Positions 24,201 to 35,200 of a DNA stretch of 64,000 nucleotides are shown here, one piece after another. Position 1 is the stretch's first letter; each line of letters starts with the position of its first letter. The stretch lies in contig BDSL01000053.1 in NCBI GenBank assembly GCA_003116995.1, positions 434,001-498,000 of the forward strand, in the 5' to 3' direction. This DNA comes from Yamagishiella unicocca. Its lineage: Eukaryota; Chlorophyta; Chlorophyceae; Chlamydomonadales; Volvocaceae. The notes beneath the pieces are model-generated. The model had not been told where the DNA came from, did not search any database, and was given only the letters and a program-made list of their open reading frames with translations. The position numbers were made by a program, and so were the translations under genes.

Positions 24201-26490
24201 TGACTGACGGCCGGCAAACGCTGCGAGCGCGTCGGCGGCAGATCGACGCAGGGATGCGGGCAAGGGAGTTCGCGGCCAACTGCCTGCAAGGCCGGGTCGG
24301 CTCTGCGCCCTCCGACGTCGGCCTTGCCCTGTCCTGGGACACTACGCGGTGTCCAGGCGATGAGTAAGGGGGCGGGTGGTCACGTGCAGTTGGTGTTGCA
24401 GGCCTGCCGGTACTAGGGGGGAAACAGCGCCGCGTCAGCTGCCTAGGGAGGGAGTCGCTGATAGGGTCGGTCGCGCATCGGTTGGCTCGACCACATGGTG
24501 GTTTTGTGGCTGGGAAGGTGCCCGGTATATAGTGCCGTCGCGCGCGCCGCGCCGCAGCGCGCGGTTCCTGGAGCGGCGTGTGGCATGAGGGCACCCGTGG
24601 AGCTTCTTCTTTCTTTCCTGGGTTGGCAGGGAGGGAGCGGGAGGGGCCGTCCTGCGTCCGCTGTCCAGCAGCTGCGGGTGCGGCAGGGGGGCATGGCACT
24701 GGGAGCGGAGGGGATTGGCAGGTGGTGCATCATGGTGCAGACGTTGGCGGGGAGAGAGATTGTTGGCCAAGACGTTGGCGGGTTGTACGCGCGGTACACT
24801 TATCACGGCGCGAGGTTGCAGATCTGTGTTGCAGACAACGTGGCGGACCAGCGGGTTATTTACATTGACATGCGGAAAGGTCGCAGGCCGAGGCGGTAAA
24901 GGGGCGTCGGCGCGGCGTGTTACCGGTGCCGTAGTTGGGCAAGAAACTTTCAGCCCGTTTCGTTACAGAGACTACGATGTGAGTAGAAGTCCTCTGCATT
25001 ACGGCGTCATCACGGGCGCACTGCCCAATCGTCGTACAGATATTCATTGGCCACAGCCAGGAAATCCCAAAACTAGCAGAGGGTGCCTGACGCCACCCAT
25101 CATGTCGTCCACCTGTACGGCAAACGCATCCATGGTTCCATTCGCGGCGAATCGCAGCCGCAGCGTCGCCAGCGTCGCGTAGATAGAACCAGCTGGGTGC
25201 TGCCATCTTCGTTACTATACCTAACAGCACTGGAAACAAACCAAATTTATTAATAATCCAAAATCCGCCATTCCTGCAATCGGTCCACCTAAAAAACAGC
25301 AGGAAGAAGGATGAAACATCATCTCATCCGCGCAAAATAGGCCGCGTCCATGCGGCCGCCGAATTGTGTTTCCTAAGCTGCTCAAAACATGTCCCTCAAG
25401 CACCCTACTCATTCGGGATGCATGCATCGTGCCCTACTCAGCCACACGTGTCCGGAGCACAGCTCACGCACTTCGGCTTCCACCTCAGCACTACCCGCCA
25501 AACGAGGAAACGCAAAACCCACAACAACGCGGTTTGGAGCCCACTGTAACGATTACAACAACGCAAAAGCCGCACAGGCGTCGTGACGTGCTTGCTTCCG
25601 TCCGCCCCGTTCGCACGCCGTAACCTCTCCAGGGGGGCGCCGCCTCCCCTGCCAGGTGGACGCCACCGTGCGTCCTTGGGACGGCTTATTCTCGTATTCC
25701 TGCACCCACCGTGCTACGTATGACACCAGAGCTGCACGCGACTTCCCACCAACAAGTCCAGGATGCTGCAATCCTCACGCGACAACCCTCATTCGGCTCA
25801 GGCGCAATGCTGCACATACGGTAACCGTCCCAGCACATGGGTGGGAAGAATCCTCGGGGTGGGAGTCACGCACGGCACCACATGCCCGGACGCGGATGGC
25901 ATGCCGCGGATCTTGCACATCGACTAATGCCTAGGGCAATCTCACGCCAAGCCGGCATCCTAATATCCACACGCATGGCATGACGGCCACAACAGCTACG
26001 GGGTTGCGGCCCCCATGCCCTTCGAGGATATAGCCCATCCCGCCGCAAGCAATCCTGATCTTGACTCTTGAGCAACGCCCGGAACGGTTGCATCACGAGC
26101 ACATGTCGGCGCCTGGCCCCTTCGCACACGTGGGGGTGGTTTGTGGTTTGTCACCACCCGACCCACCCACCCACGTCCCAACGGTACTGGTCGCCGTCCC
26201 GTATAACTACCCGCCCTTCCAAAGCCATGTTTTATTGGTCGCAGCAATACCCCCGCTGCGCATAATGGCGCGCCCTGCAAACACTATCATGAAACTGGAG
26301 GGACCACAAGTGTACGTTCTTGGATGTTTTCTGGGCCTTGTACGTTTCAGGGAAGGCTGGACGCTGTCAGGCAGCAAAGCAGCCTGACATCGATCCGCAC
26401 GTCCTGCGCTCGCGGAAGCTGGCCGCGAGCACTCCAAGCCCTTGCACGGCGAGGCCGCCAGCCGCGCCAACACCGAATCCCACCTTCGCC

Positions 26491-26577
26491 AACATGGCCC
26501 TTGCACCAAGTCCCGTGCACCATGGCCCTTGCACCATGGCCCTTGCACCATGGCCCTTGCACCATGGCCCTTGCACC
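26491..26577. repeat. 14-bp tandem repeat
   Basis: CATGGCCCTTGCAC repeated four to five times, with one diverged unit at the left end. Confidence 0.8.
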
Positions 26578-27072
26578 TCCAACATGAATCCCATGCAGCT
26601 CCATCACGGATATACTATTTTACCCTTGCGCTCCAGCACCAGTCTCACGCCCTTCCTACGACCCCCTACACCTCCTGGCCATGGCAGGAATGGCTCCCGC
26701 AACATTCCATACGCTGGCGGTACGCTGGCGGTACGCACATCGTCCTCCTCCTGGGCCCCATGCTGCTAGTCTCGATGCAGACAGTACGCTGCTGCTCAAC
26801 GCCTCCAACTGCCACATGTGTGGGGCCGACGACCCATGTCTCCGAAACCCTAGCACTGCACCACCAGCGGCGCCTTGACAGCCGGGTAGCGGCGAAAGCG
26901 GCGATAACGGCGGCGGCGGCGGCCGGCCGGCGGCCGCCGCGGCCGAAGAAGGATGTCTGCGATGGCTCAGGTGCTGGGCCATACCGCTCCTGGAGCATTA
27001 ACTGACAGCAGCTGCTGCTGCAGCCTTGCAGCCAGGGCGGGAGCACTGGCGCCCACGTCCAGGTCCTGCTGC

Positions 27073-30000
27073 TCAACCCATCGGGTGCAGCTTGGCAACT
27101 TCCAAGTCCAGGCTGGGGCCTGAAGCCGGCTGCGCACAACCAGGCCCGACCGCGGCTTCGATTTCAGGCAGGCCGCTATAGCTGCAGCTCCCGCCAGTTC
27201 GGCTTGCACCACCGTCACCCCCCAGCTTTTGGACCGCGTCCGAAGCGATCCCTCTGGCGTGCGGTGTCCCCCTAGCCCCTGCGACCCCGATGACTGTGTG
27301 CGCCGAGGTCCCAGCCGGGGTAACCAGGAGGCTGCTGCTGCTGCCGTACGCGTCGCAACTGGCCGCGGGCAGGGTGGTGATGGTGACGAGGGACTGAACG
27401 GACTGGTCGCCCTCGCCCGGAGTAGCGGCAGAGGCAGCAGCACCTGAAGCCTGATCGGACGTAGGCTGTGGATGGTAGGCGCCACTAGTCCAACAGACGT
27501 CGGGAGGGAGGTCCGGCGGCTGCTTGCCGGCGCCCTTAACCCTCCTACTGCTGCGGCTGCGGCTGCAGACCGGCTCGTCGCACCCCGCCGCCTCCTTGCC
27601 AACGCCGCCCAAGTCATTGTCGTCGTCTTTATGGCGCCGAAACCACCAGCGCAAAACTAGGCCCGTCGCTGTGATCAACACAGCAAACGTCAGCCCGCCT
27701 ACCAGGAGGGACACGCCCCACAACTGCAGGTTGGGGCTGCCCTGGCCGCCTGGCGCCGCCGCCGACACGGGCTGTGCTGCGGGGGCTGGGGGTGAGCCGG
27801 GCGGCGCAGCCGGCGGAGGAGCGGGCGGCGGCGGCGGCATGTACGGCACTTGCTCTTCTCGATTCGCGGCGGCGGCGTCCACGACTGGCAGCCCCAGCTG
27901 CTGCGGCAGCTGCAGCGGCGGCTCCAGCCCCGGTACGACTGGCAGCTGCGAGGTGAGCGTGACGTTGCGACCCTGCAGCCCACACCACCACAGGCGCTCA
28001 AAGGAGAGGCTGGTGGTGGGAGTAAGAGCCGACCGCGCTGCTGCTACCGCCGATCCCTGCGACGGCACCGACCCCGCCAGCATCATCCCCAGCTGGTCCG
28101 CCAGGCCGGGGTCGAGGCCGGTGGTGTTGAAGTTAGCTCCCCACGCCCACGCCAGGAGCTCCAACTCCGCCTGTGGTATTACCAGTGTCACCGAATCCAA
28201 GAACACGTATGGCAGACCCGCGGGTCGGTTGCTGCCGGGGACCACGGCAGTGCTGGCGCTCGCTGCGCCACTTGCGCTGGATGGTGCTGTCGAGGTGGGC
28301 TGCGTTGCGGCCGCCGCTGCTCCTGCTGCTCCTGCTGCCGCTGCCGCTGCTCCTGCTGCCGCCGCCGCTGCTCCTGCCGCTGCCGCCGATGGCCTGTCAA
28401 ACTCCATGGTCCACAGGCACGATGTAAAGTTGGTCAGGGCCGGGGACAGGCCCTGGGTGGGCGACGAATCCCAGCCAGGCGGTGGCGGCGGCGCGCTCTC
28501 GTGTTGCAGCACGCTTCGCCGCCCTTGGCCTTGCAGCCGCTCAGTACCCATATCGACGGCCACCAAAGGCAAGAACACGTACGGCGGGGGGGCCGGCGGC
28601 GGATCCGGTAGCCCCTCGCCCGCTGGCGGGAGGCCCACGAGCGTCAGGTGCCGTACAGTGAAGGACGCCCCGTCTCCCGCCAGGTTCGCCGCCGCCACGT
28701 AGCCGTGCGCGTCCATGATGGACGTGCCGTACGGGTCGCCCATCAGCACTGAGGCGGCGGCAAACCGCACCTGCGACTCAGCTGTTAGGTGGATGACCGG
28801 CCGTGTCGCCACGGTCGCCACGGCCGCCTGGACCACCACGTCCCTCGCCCCTAGGCTTTGGATTGCGACGTTACCGTCCGCTGTGCCGCTTGCGCGCAGC
28901 GGAAACGGCAGGTTCGTGGTCCCCTCAGGGGTCATCTGGCAGAGGGGGCCGCGGAAACAGGACGGAGCGGAGTCGCCGCTCGCCGGCGCGTCTTGCGGCC
29001 GGGGGTAGAGCCGCACACCCAGCAGCAGCATGCCGTCGCTCCGGGTGCCCCCTTTGGTAAACGCCAGGTGCGGATCAGCGTCGGCCACCTGGGGCGCGGC
29101 GGGGAGATGTGTACGTGTGTGGGAGGGGGGGTCGAGGAAGACCCGTGGATGCACAAAAAAAACCGTTGTGGGGGGGGGGGGTCGAGGAAGACCCGTGGAT
29201 GCACAAAAAAAACCGTTGTGGGGGGGGGGGGGTCGAGGAAGACCCGTGGATGCACAAAAAAAACCGTTGTGAGGGGGGGGGGTCGAGGAAGACCCTTGGA
29301 TGCACAAAAAAAACCGTTGTGGGGGGGGGCGAGGAGCGGTACGTAGGAAACTCGTGGGGGGAGGGAGGGGGACTGGTTCGGTGCCGAAGCGAAGGGTGGG
29401 GGCCGTCAGGCGCAGGCGCAGCCCTCTGATCGGCTTAACCCCGCCGCCGTAACGTGTGCTGGGGCTAACCCTACAGTACGGCAACAGGTCATCGGGGCAC
29501 GCCTTTCCGAGCACCGCGACCGCGGCACAACGATCCCATCGCGGCCTCGCTCCTTTGGGTGGTTGCGTGACCCCACCAACCGCCACGCCTCAACGGAATC
29601 AACCAACCACCAGCCAGTCCTTCGCAGGCCTCCAACGCCCCAACTCCCAACCAACTAACCAGCCCCGCGCTCACTACGCCCACCCCCACCCGGCTACACG
29701 CCGCGTGCTCGACCCCTCGGCGCACAGCCCTCCCTCGAGCCTTCGAGCCGAGCTGCCACCCACCCAATTGGCGGTTCCGTAAAACAGGCTGTTGGCGTAG
29801 GCGCAGCGGCACCCGGCCACGGCGGGCGGCAGCGCGTCCGGTACGTCCTGCACGCCTGGCAGCACCTTCGGGTGCAAGTCGTCCCAGTACATGGCCACCT
29901 CCTCCGGAGGTACGTCCCGCAGCGCCACGTCACGCACCAAGAAGTTCGTCCTGGGCCGACCCAACAGCCGGCGGCTGAAGCTGAATGTCCACAGGCCCGC

Positions 30001-31110
30001 GCGGAAGAGGCCCCAGGGGTAGCTGGATAGCGAGCCAGCAGGCGGGTTGCGGATCGTCAGGTTTAGGAGCTGCACGAACCCCGTGGTGTCTATTCGCACC
30101 GTATCCGCCGTGTTGGCGAGGTCCAGCTCCGTCGCCCCGTCGGGAGCTCCGCATATCGTGAGGTTCAGGAACTTTATGAGGATTGGCGTGGACGGTGCTG
30201 TCCAGTGAGCTAGCTGGAGGCTCTGCTCCAAATACAGGAAGCCAGCCAGCGGCACGCCGCTTAAGGCAGTCAGACTCACAGACGCCTGATCGCTCATGGA
30301 GTGGATCGCTGCCGTCAGCTGAGACCTGTTGGACACCTTGTCGGCCATGCAGGGCAATCGCACAGGCGCGTCCGAGCACTCGAGTGTGACGTTGGTGATG
30401 GAGGCGGTGGGTGTGGTGAAGCGGTGCACAGTCAGAGAGCTGGGTGTGATGGTGAAGTTGGGGGATGGCGATAAGGCGCAGGCGAAGCTCTGGTGCATGG
30501 CCAGGGCGGTGCAGCTGGGTGTGGAGATGACCAGGTTGGACAGCTGCAGCGGCGGATGGACAGCACCCGCACCACCCGCCAGGCGGAAGGCGGACAGGGC
30601 CAGGAAGGACGCGGCTGGCAACACGCGGGTCGTGTTGGGCAGTCGTGCCCCCGTGATCCGCAGATCGCGTATCACCACGAGGCCATTTGGTGGCACCTCG
30701 AAGACGAGGGATAGTGAGGCCAGGTCGAGGGTAGGCGCTGCGGATGGACTGCTGCCTGAGGACTCGTCGATGGATTTGCAGTCGCCTCCAACATCTATAC
30801 TGGATGTAATGTTATTGCTGTCCTCCAAAGGTTGTGGGTCGCATTCATCGTTCGTACAGCGGCTCCCGACTAAAGACGTCCTTGTGGGCCATGGGACAGC
30901 CGGCCCCGCTTGCAGCGATATGTTGCGGCAAAAATTACAAACTGCGTCGGAGTCCGCTGCTGTCTGCACGCGGCGGCAGCTGGAAAGCTGCAGAAACCCT
31001 GACGGCAGCACCAAAGCGCCGCCCACAAACCGCAACGCTGTTGCTGCTATAATGCATGTTATCATGATCACCGGTATGACGCGTAACCGCAGTGGCAGCG
31101 ACGCGGCCAT
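27073..31110 (-). CDS. Receptor-like transmembrane protein without kinase (copy D)
   Basis: Two exons: 31110-29764 (449 codons) and 29088-27073, about 1,120 aa. The ATG at 31110 starts a signal-anchor-like N-terminus (VIPVIMITCIIAATAL). A Cys-rich block follows, then the family ectodomain, almost identical to copies A and B over about 70 residues (for example VVIRDLRITGARLPN). The second exon carries the conserved PTQGLSPALTNFTSCLW and RLWWCGLQGRNVT blocks, a Pro-rich tract, and a membrane span near residues 900-930 (VSLLVGGLTFAVLITATGLVL) followed by basic WWFRRHK. The roughly 190-residue Ser/Gly/Ala-rich tail ends at TGA 27075-27073. No kinase motif follows in any frame down to 24,050. The intron holds four copies of a 50-bp repeat. 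It may be a co-receptor or decoy-like member; that is inference. Confidence 0.72.
29129..29330. repeat. 50-bp tandem repeat, 4 units, in copy D intron
   Basis: Unit starts GTCGAGGAAGACCC at 29131, 29181, 29232 and 29282, each followed by a GGATGCAC block, an A-run, CCGTTGT and a G-run. The core is one half of a repeat family found singly in introns of SECA2 and the SAGA-like gene. Confidence 0.85.
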
Positions 31111-32207
31111 ATAGGCACCAGAGCATTGTTGCGGCATGCGGCATCGCTTCTGTACATCCCCAAATAGAACAGGACAATCACATTCGAATATCTTCAATGT
31201 ATAATACAAATAGGCGGCATCTCCAGAGTGTCCAGAGAGCCGGAGACGGGCAGTGCTATTGGCAAATGCGACTGGTACTTGTACGGCGCACGCGCGGCAA
31301 CCAACTGGTTGATGTTTGGGGTTACCCGTTCCGTCCGGGTGCCGTCCTAGTAGCTATCCTTGCCAAAGTTTACCTCTATCTTTATGCGATAATGGAAAGT
31401 ATGGTACATGGTCGTACATATTTGTTGCAAACGTGTGAAAGGTCTCCCTCGGTGTAGGGGTGCACGCGATTTGTAAACAAGTGCACCCTGTTACAGTGGC
31501 TGAGTTGTTACCGTTCACGTCAGCATGTATGCCAAAAATGGCAACATGCCGACCGTTGAGAACACACGTTACATATTGCCCCCTCTGCAAACGATCGCGG
31601 CCAAAGGATCCCGTTCAAGCGCCACACAGTCGAATCCTGGCATAGAAAAAATTGCGAAAGTTTCATACAATGTGTCGTAAAATGTCGCGATACGCCTCAC
31701 TCGTCCGCACCATGCCGCGTCGTGCCCAACTCGTCCGGTCCTTAAAGCAACGGATACCTCTACACCTTTGCACCTAGCTGTACCTAGAAAACTACAACCA
31801 TGCGGGAACGAAGGGACGAAGTTCCAACGACAGCAGAAGCCCAGCTCAACGTGCAAGGGCCCTTGCTGGACATCTTCAGACGCCACGCCAGCCCACGGAG
31901 ATGCCCACTCTAGGCCCATTTTGACAACCCGTCAGCTGCTAATACCCCAGCTACCCCAACCCCTCTGCTAATCAGGTACCCTGCATCCTGCCGACCCCCA
32001 CTCCCATAGCAACACTGCCTTGTCCGGCCATCGCCCTACGGTCCTCTCAACCCCGCAACGAGAGCAGACACCCCGCCCCCGGCGCCGCAGTCACCTGCGC
32101 CCCCCACCCCCGCTCCGATCCCCCGCCTAGACAACCCCTAACGCTCCACCCGCTAGACCCACTGCTGCCACTACCGCTGCTGCTGCTGCTGCTGCCGCCC
32201 GAAAGCG
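31111..32207. other. Intergenic region between copy D and SECA2
   Basis: No coding feature recognised. A TTACA at 31569-31573, read on the minus strand as TGTAA (the usual poly(A) signal of volvocine algae), lies about 640 nt past the SECA2 stop and could end its 3' UTR. Confidence 0.4.
31569..31573 (-). terminator. Candidate TGTAA poly(A) signal for SECA2
   Basis: TGTAA on the minus strand downstream of the stop at 32208. The pentamer is common by chance, so support is weak; a second copy lies near 31490. Confidence 0.25.
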
Positions 32208-35200
32208 CTACTGCCGCTGCCTCGCCCCTTCCGCGGACGACCCCACCGCGAGCCCACCGCCCGACCCGGCGTCAACCCAAGCAGCAGCGCCGCCATGCCC
32301 ATTGCCGTCCTGCGGCGGCGGCGCCGCCTCAGCTCCGTAATGCGTGACCCATGGGTCCGCCGCTGCGCCGTTCCGCCGCCCGTCGCCGTCTTGACTCGTC
32401 CCGTCAGCCATGGAAGCCGAGGCCCCGTTGCCGTTCGCGGCGCCGTTCGACTCCTCCCAGCTGCTGCCATCCGCCGCGCTGCTGCCTGCGGGAGTCACGG
32501 GCGCCGCCGCCTGCTCCCTGTCTGTCCCGATGAGGTCCGTGTCCGCGTATTGCTCCTCCAGCGGCGTGTAGATGCTGAAGTCCGGCACCATCAGCTTGTC
32601 CAGGACGGCATCCCTGGAACAGCATCAGCGGCGGCAGTCGCATCAGCACCGGCGTTGGCATCAGGAACATACCTGACTCCCCCCCCCGGTTATGTTACGT
32701 CCGCGCATCCACGGCCGGCCCCCAGGGGCTGGGCTCCCGCTGCCCTGACCACCGCCCGCTCACCGCACCTCGGTGCCTGCCACCCCACCCCACCCCACCC
32801 CAACGGTTTCCTCTTTCATACACGGGTTTTCCTTGCAACCCCAACCCCACCCCACCGCAACTCCGTTCAGGGTCGATTCGTCCGTTCAAGCCCACCCAGC
32901 CTTCCCCCCTCTCCCCCCCTCGCCAGCCAGTTTCCGCCCTCCGCTTCCCGGGGGTTCTCGCCCTCTCCCCCTCCCGCTCGCCTCACCGGTAGTTGTCCAG
33001 CAGTGCCAGGAAGGCCGCGTTGGCCTCGATGCGGAACTCCGCCACCGGGTTGGAGCCGTTGGTGGAGCGAATGTTGACTGCGTTTCGCAGGCGTGTGGTG
33101 TCCTCCAGGAAGCAGCTCCACAGCGCATCCATCCACAACAGCATGGTCTGCTGCTCGAAGGCGCACACCTGCAGCACAGTGGGGGGTGGGAGGACGGGGG
33201 GAGAGGTGGGGGTAAAGGATAATCCCCCGAATCCACGGCCGACAAACCAAGGCGGTGAAGATGGCGGTGCAGGAGAAGTGGGGGGGGGGAGTTGGGGGGG
33301 AGAGGTGGCGGGGAGTGGGGTCTTGTGGCGAAGCCCGTGGGGGGGGAGGGGGGGTTATACCTGAGCCGCGCGCACGTGTGGTTTTGTGGGGGTCACGGGG
33401 CCCACGTGGAGACCACGGTGAGGGCTGACCGGGGCAGCCAGGCAGGCTGTATCCCGTCGTTGTGGGACTCGGGGTGCCCGGCCCCCTATGTCGTGTAACC
33501 GGGTGTTCTCACTCCCGCCCCGCCCCCGCCGCACCTGCTGGTCCGCGTCTATCTCCGTGAAGCCAAGCGAGGGGCTGGAGGTGAAGGTGAGGCGGGCCGC
33601 CAGGCGCCGCGCCTCGTAGCAACCGATGAGGACCTCGCCCAGGTAGTTTCGGAGCACACCCACCTGGGGGGGGGAACGGTGGGTAAATTACATCCCAAAA
33701 TCCACGGCCGACAAACCAAGGGCGATGAAGATGGCCGCCCGGTACAGACCCGGGGGAAGGGGAGGGGGCCGAGGAACTCCTGGGGGAGCGATGTAGCGCC
33801 GTGATTCGTGCAGGGAGCGCCCACCCCTGGAGCACCCACCCCTGGAGCATCATTTCCTGCATCCACCAAAAGGCTGCGCTCCGCGAAACCGGCGGTGTGT
33901 GTTTTGCTTTGGCGCCTTGCCCGAGGGGTCCACCACCACCCCGCGTCCAACTACCAACCTCCGGGGCAGATTAGGGGAACGCCGACCCGGCCAACCACAC
34001 AACCGTAGCCCCCCCCCCACCCACCCCCACACATTTCCCCAGTCGCGTTACCGGTTCTATTATTGCACCCCCCCCGCCCCGCTCCGCCCCGCTCCCACCT
34101 TCTCCGCAAACGGCCCATTCAGCGGCGGCCGCTGCATCAGCCCTTCCACCCGAGTGAGCTTCAGCGGCACCGCCGCATCGGACTCGGCGGCGAATGTGGT
34201 GGTCGCGGCCGCCGCCTGACTGGTGGAGGTGGAGGTGTAGGAGGCGGAGGTGGAGGAGGCCCCGTAGCCGAACAGCCTGCGGTGCGTCAACAGCTGCAGC
34301 TGCAGTTTGAAATTGCCGCGGATCTCGCGGGCTGCGGGCACCGGCCACTCCAACGGCCCCGTGTCGGCGATGTACTCGGCCAGGTTCCGGAGCTGTGGAC
34401 CGGGGCCGGGTTCGTGGGGGGTGGGGGTGGGGGGCGGAGGTTCTCAGGTTCTCAGGATTAAGGGTTTTCGGGTGCGCGGTTTTACTCAAAATGGTGGGGT
34501 CAATTCGGAAACTGGGTCTGGGCTGCCGACCGAAGGGTGGCCGCTGCGGCTGGCGCGCATCACCCCACCACCCTTGCGTTCTACCTTGTTGGCCACACGC
34601 CCCCTCCCCTCCCCTCCGCTCCCCTCCGCCCCCGCTCCCTCCCCCACCTGATCCGGAGAGAGCACCTCCAGCTCCTCCACCTGCGACACCAAAGGCAGCC
34701 GCACACACAACAGCAAACCACACGTCACCTCACCGCTGTCAGGCGCACCAAGATGCGGCCAGGAGGGTGGACAGCTGGCAGCCAGCCGCGTGTATCGTCA
34801 GCACGATATCACCACAGCACACCACACAACCATTACATCACACCTCAAAGCACAGCACCGGACAGCACGCCAGCGCGAGAGACCACCACACCACACCACA
34901 TCAAACCGCAGAACACGACACATAAACCGCATAGCACCGGGCAGCACTGGCCGAGCTCAGACCGGATGAGTGGCCGGGACCGGCTCAGTGTTGCCGCCAC
35001 CGCGTCAGTTAGGGTGACAGTTGGCGGTTGCTCAACCCACCTGCATGTATACAGGCAGGTACGACGGGTCTCCGCCGTCCGCCTGGGTTCCGGAGCTGCT
35101 GACGCCGCCGGGGTTCTTCATCACGCCTGCAGAGGTCCGGCGCAGGTCGGGTTGGTTCGAGGTCGGGTCAGGTAAGGTGGGGTGATGTGGGGTCAGGTCG

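Larger units (their letters stand above)
24053..27072. other. Intergenic region between convergent SEC1 and copy D
   Basis: No gene recognised in about 3 kb between the ends of two convergent genes. It holds a 22-bp and a 14-bp minisatellite. ORFs here (for example 24495-24899) are unsupported by composition or similarity. No kinase exon for copy D was found on the minus strand. Confidence 0.5.

Noticed and set aside
24495..24899. 134-codon plus-strand ORF after SEC1
   Set aside because: No similarity or start context; probably 3' UTR or intergenic sequence.
27524..28702. 392-codon plus-strand ORF opposite copy D
   Set aside because: Shadow of the conserved minus-strand exon. The minus frame carries the family motifs and the membrane span.
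22391..29330. CRISPR-like regularly spaced repeats
   Set aside because: All arrays are direct head-to-tail tandem repeats without unique spacers, in a eukaryotic genome.
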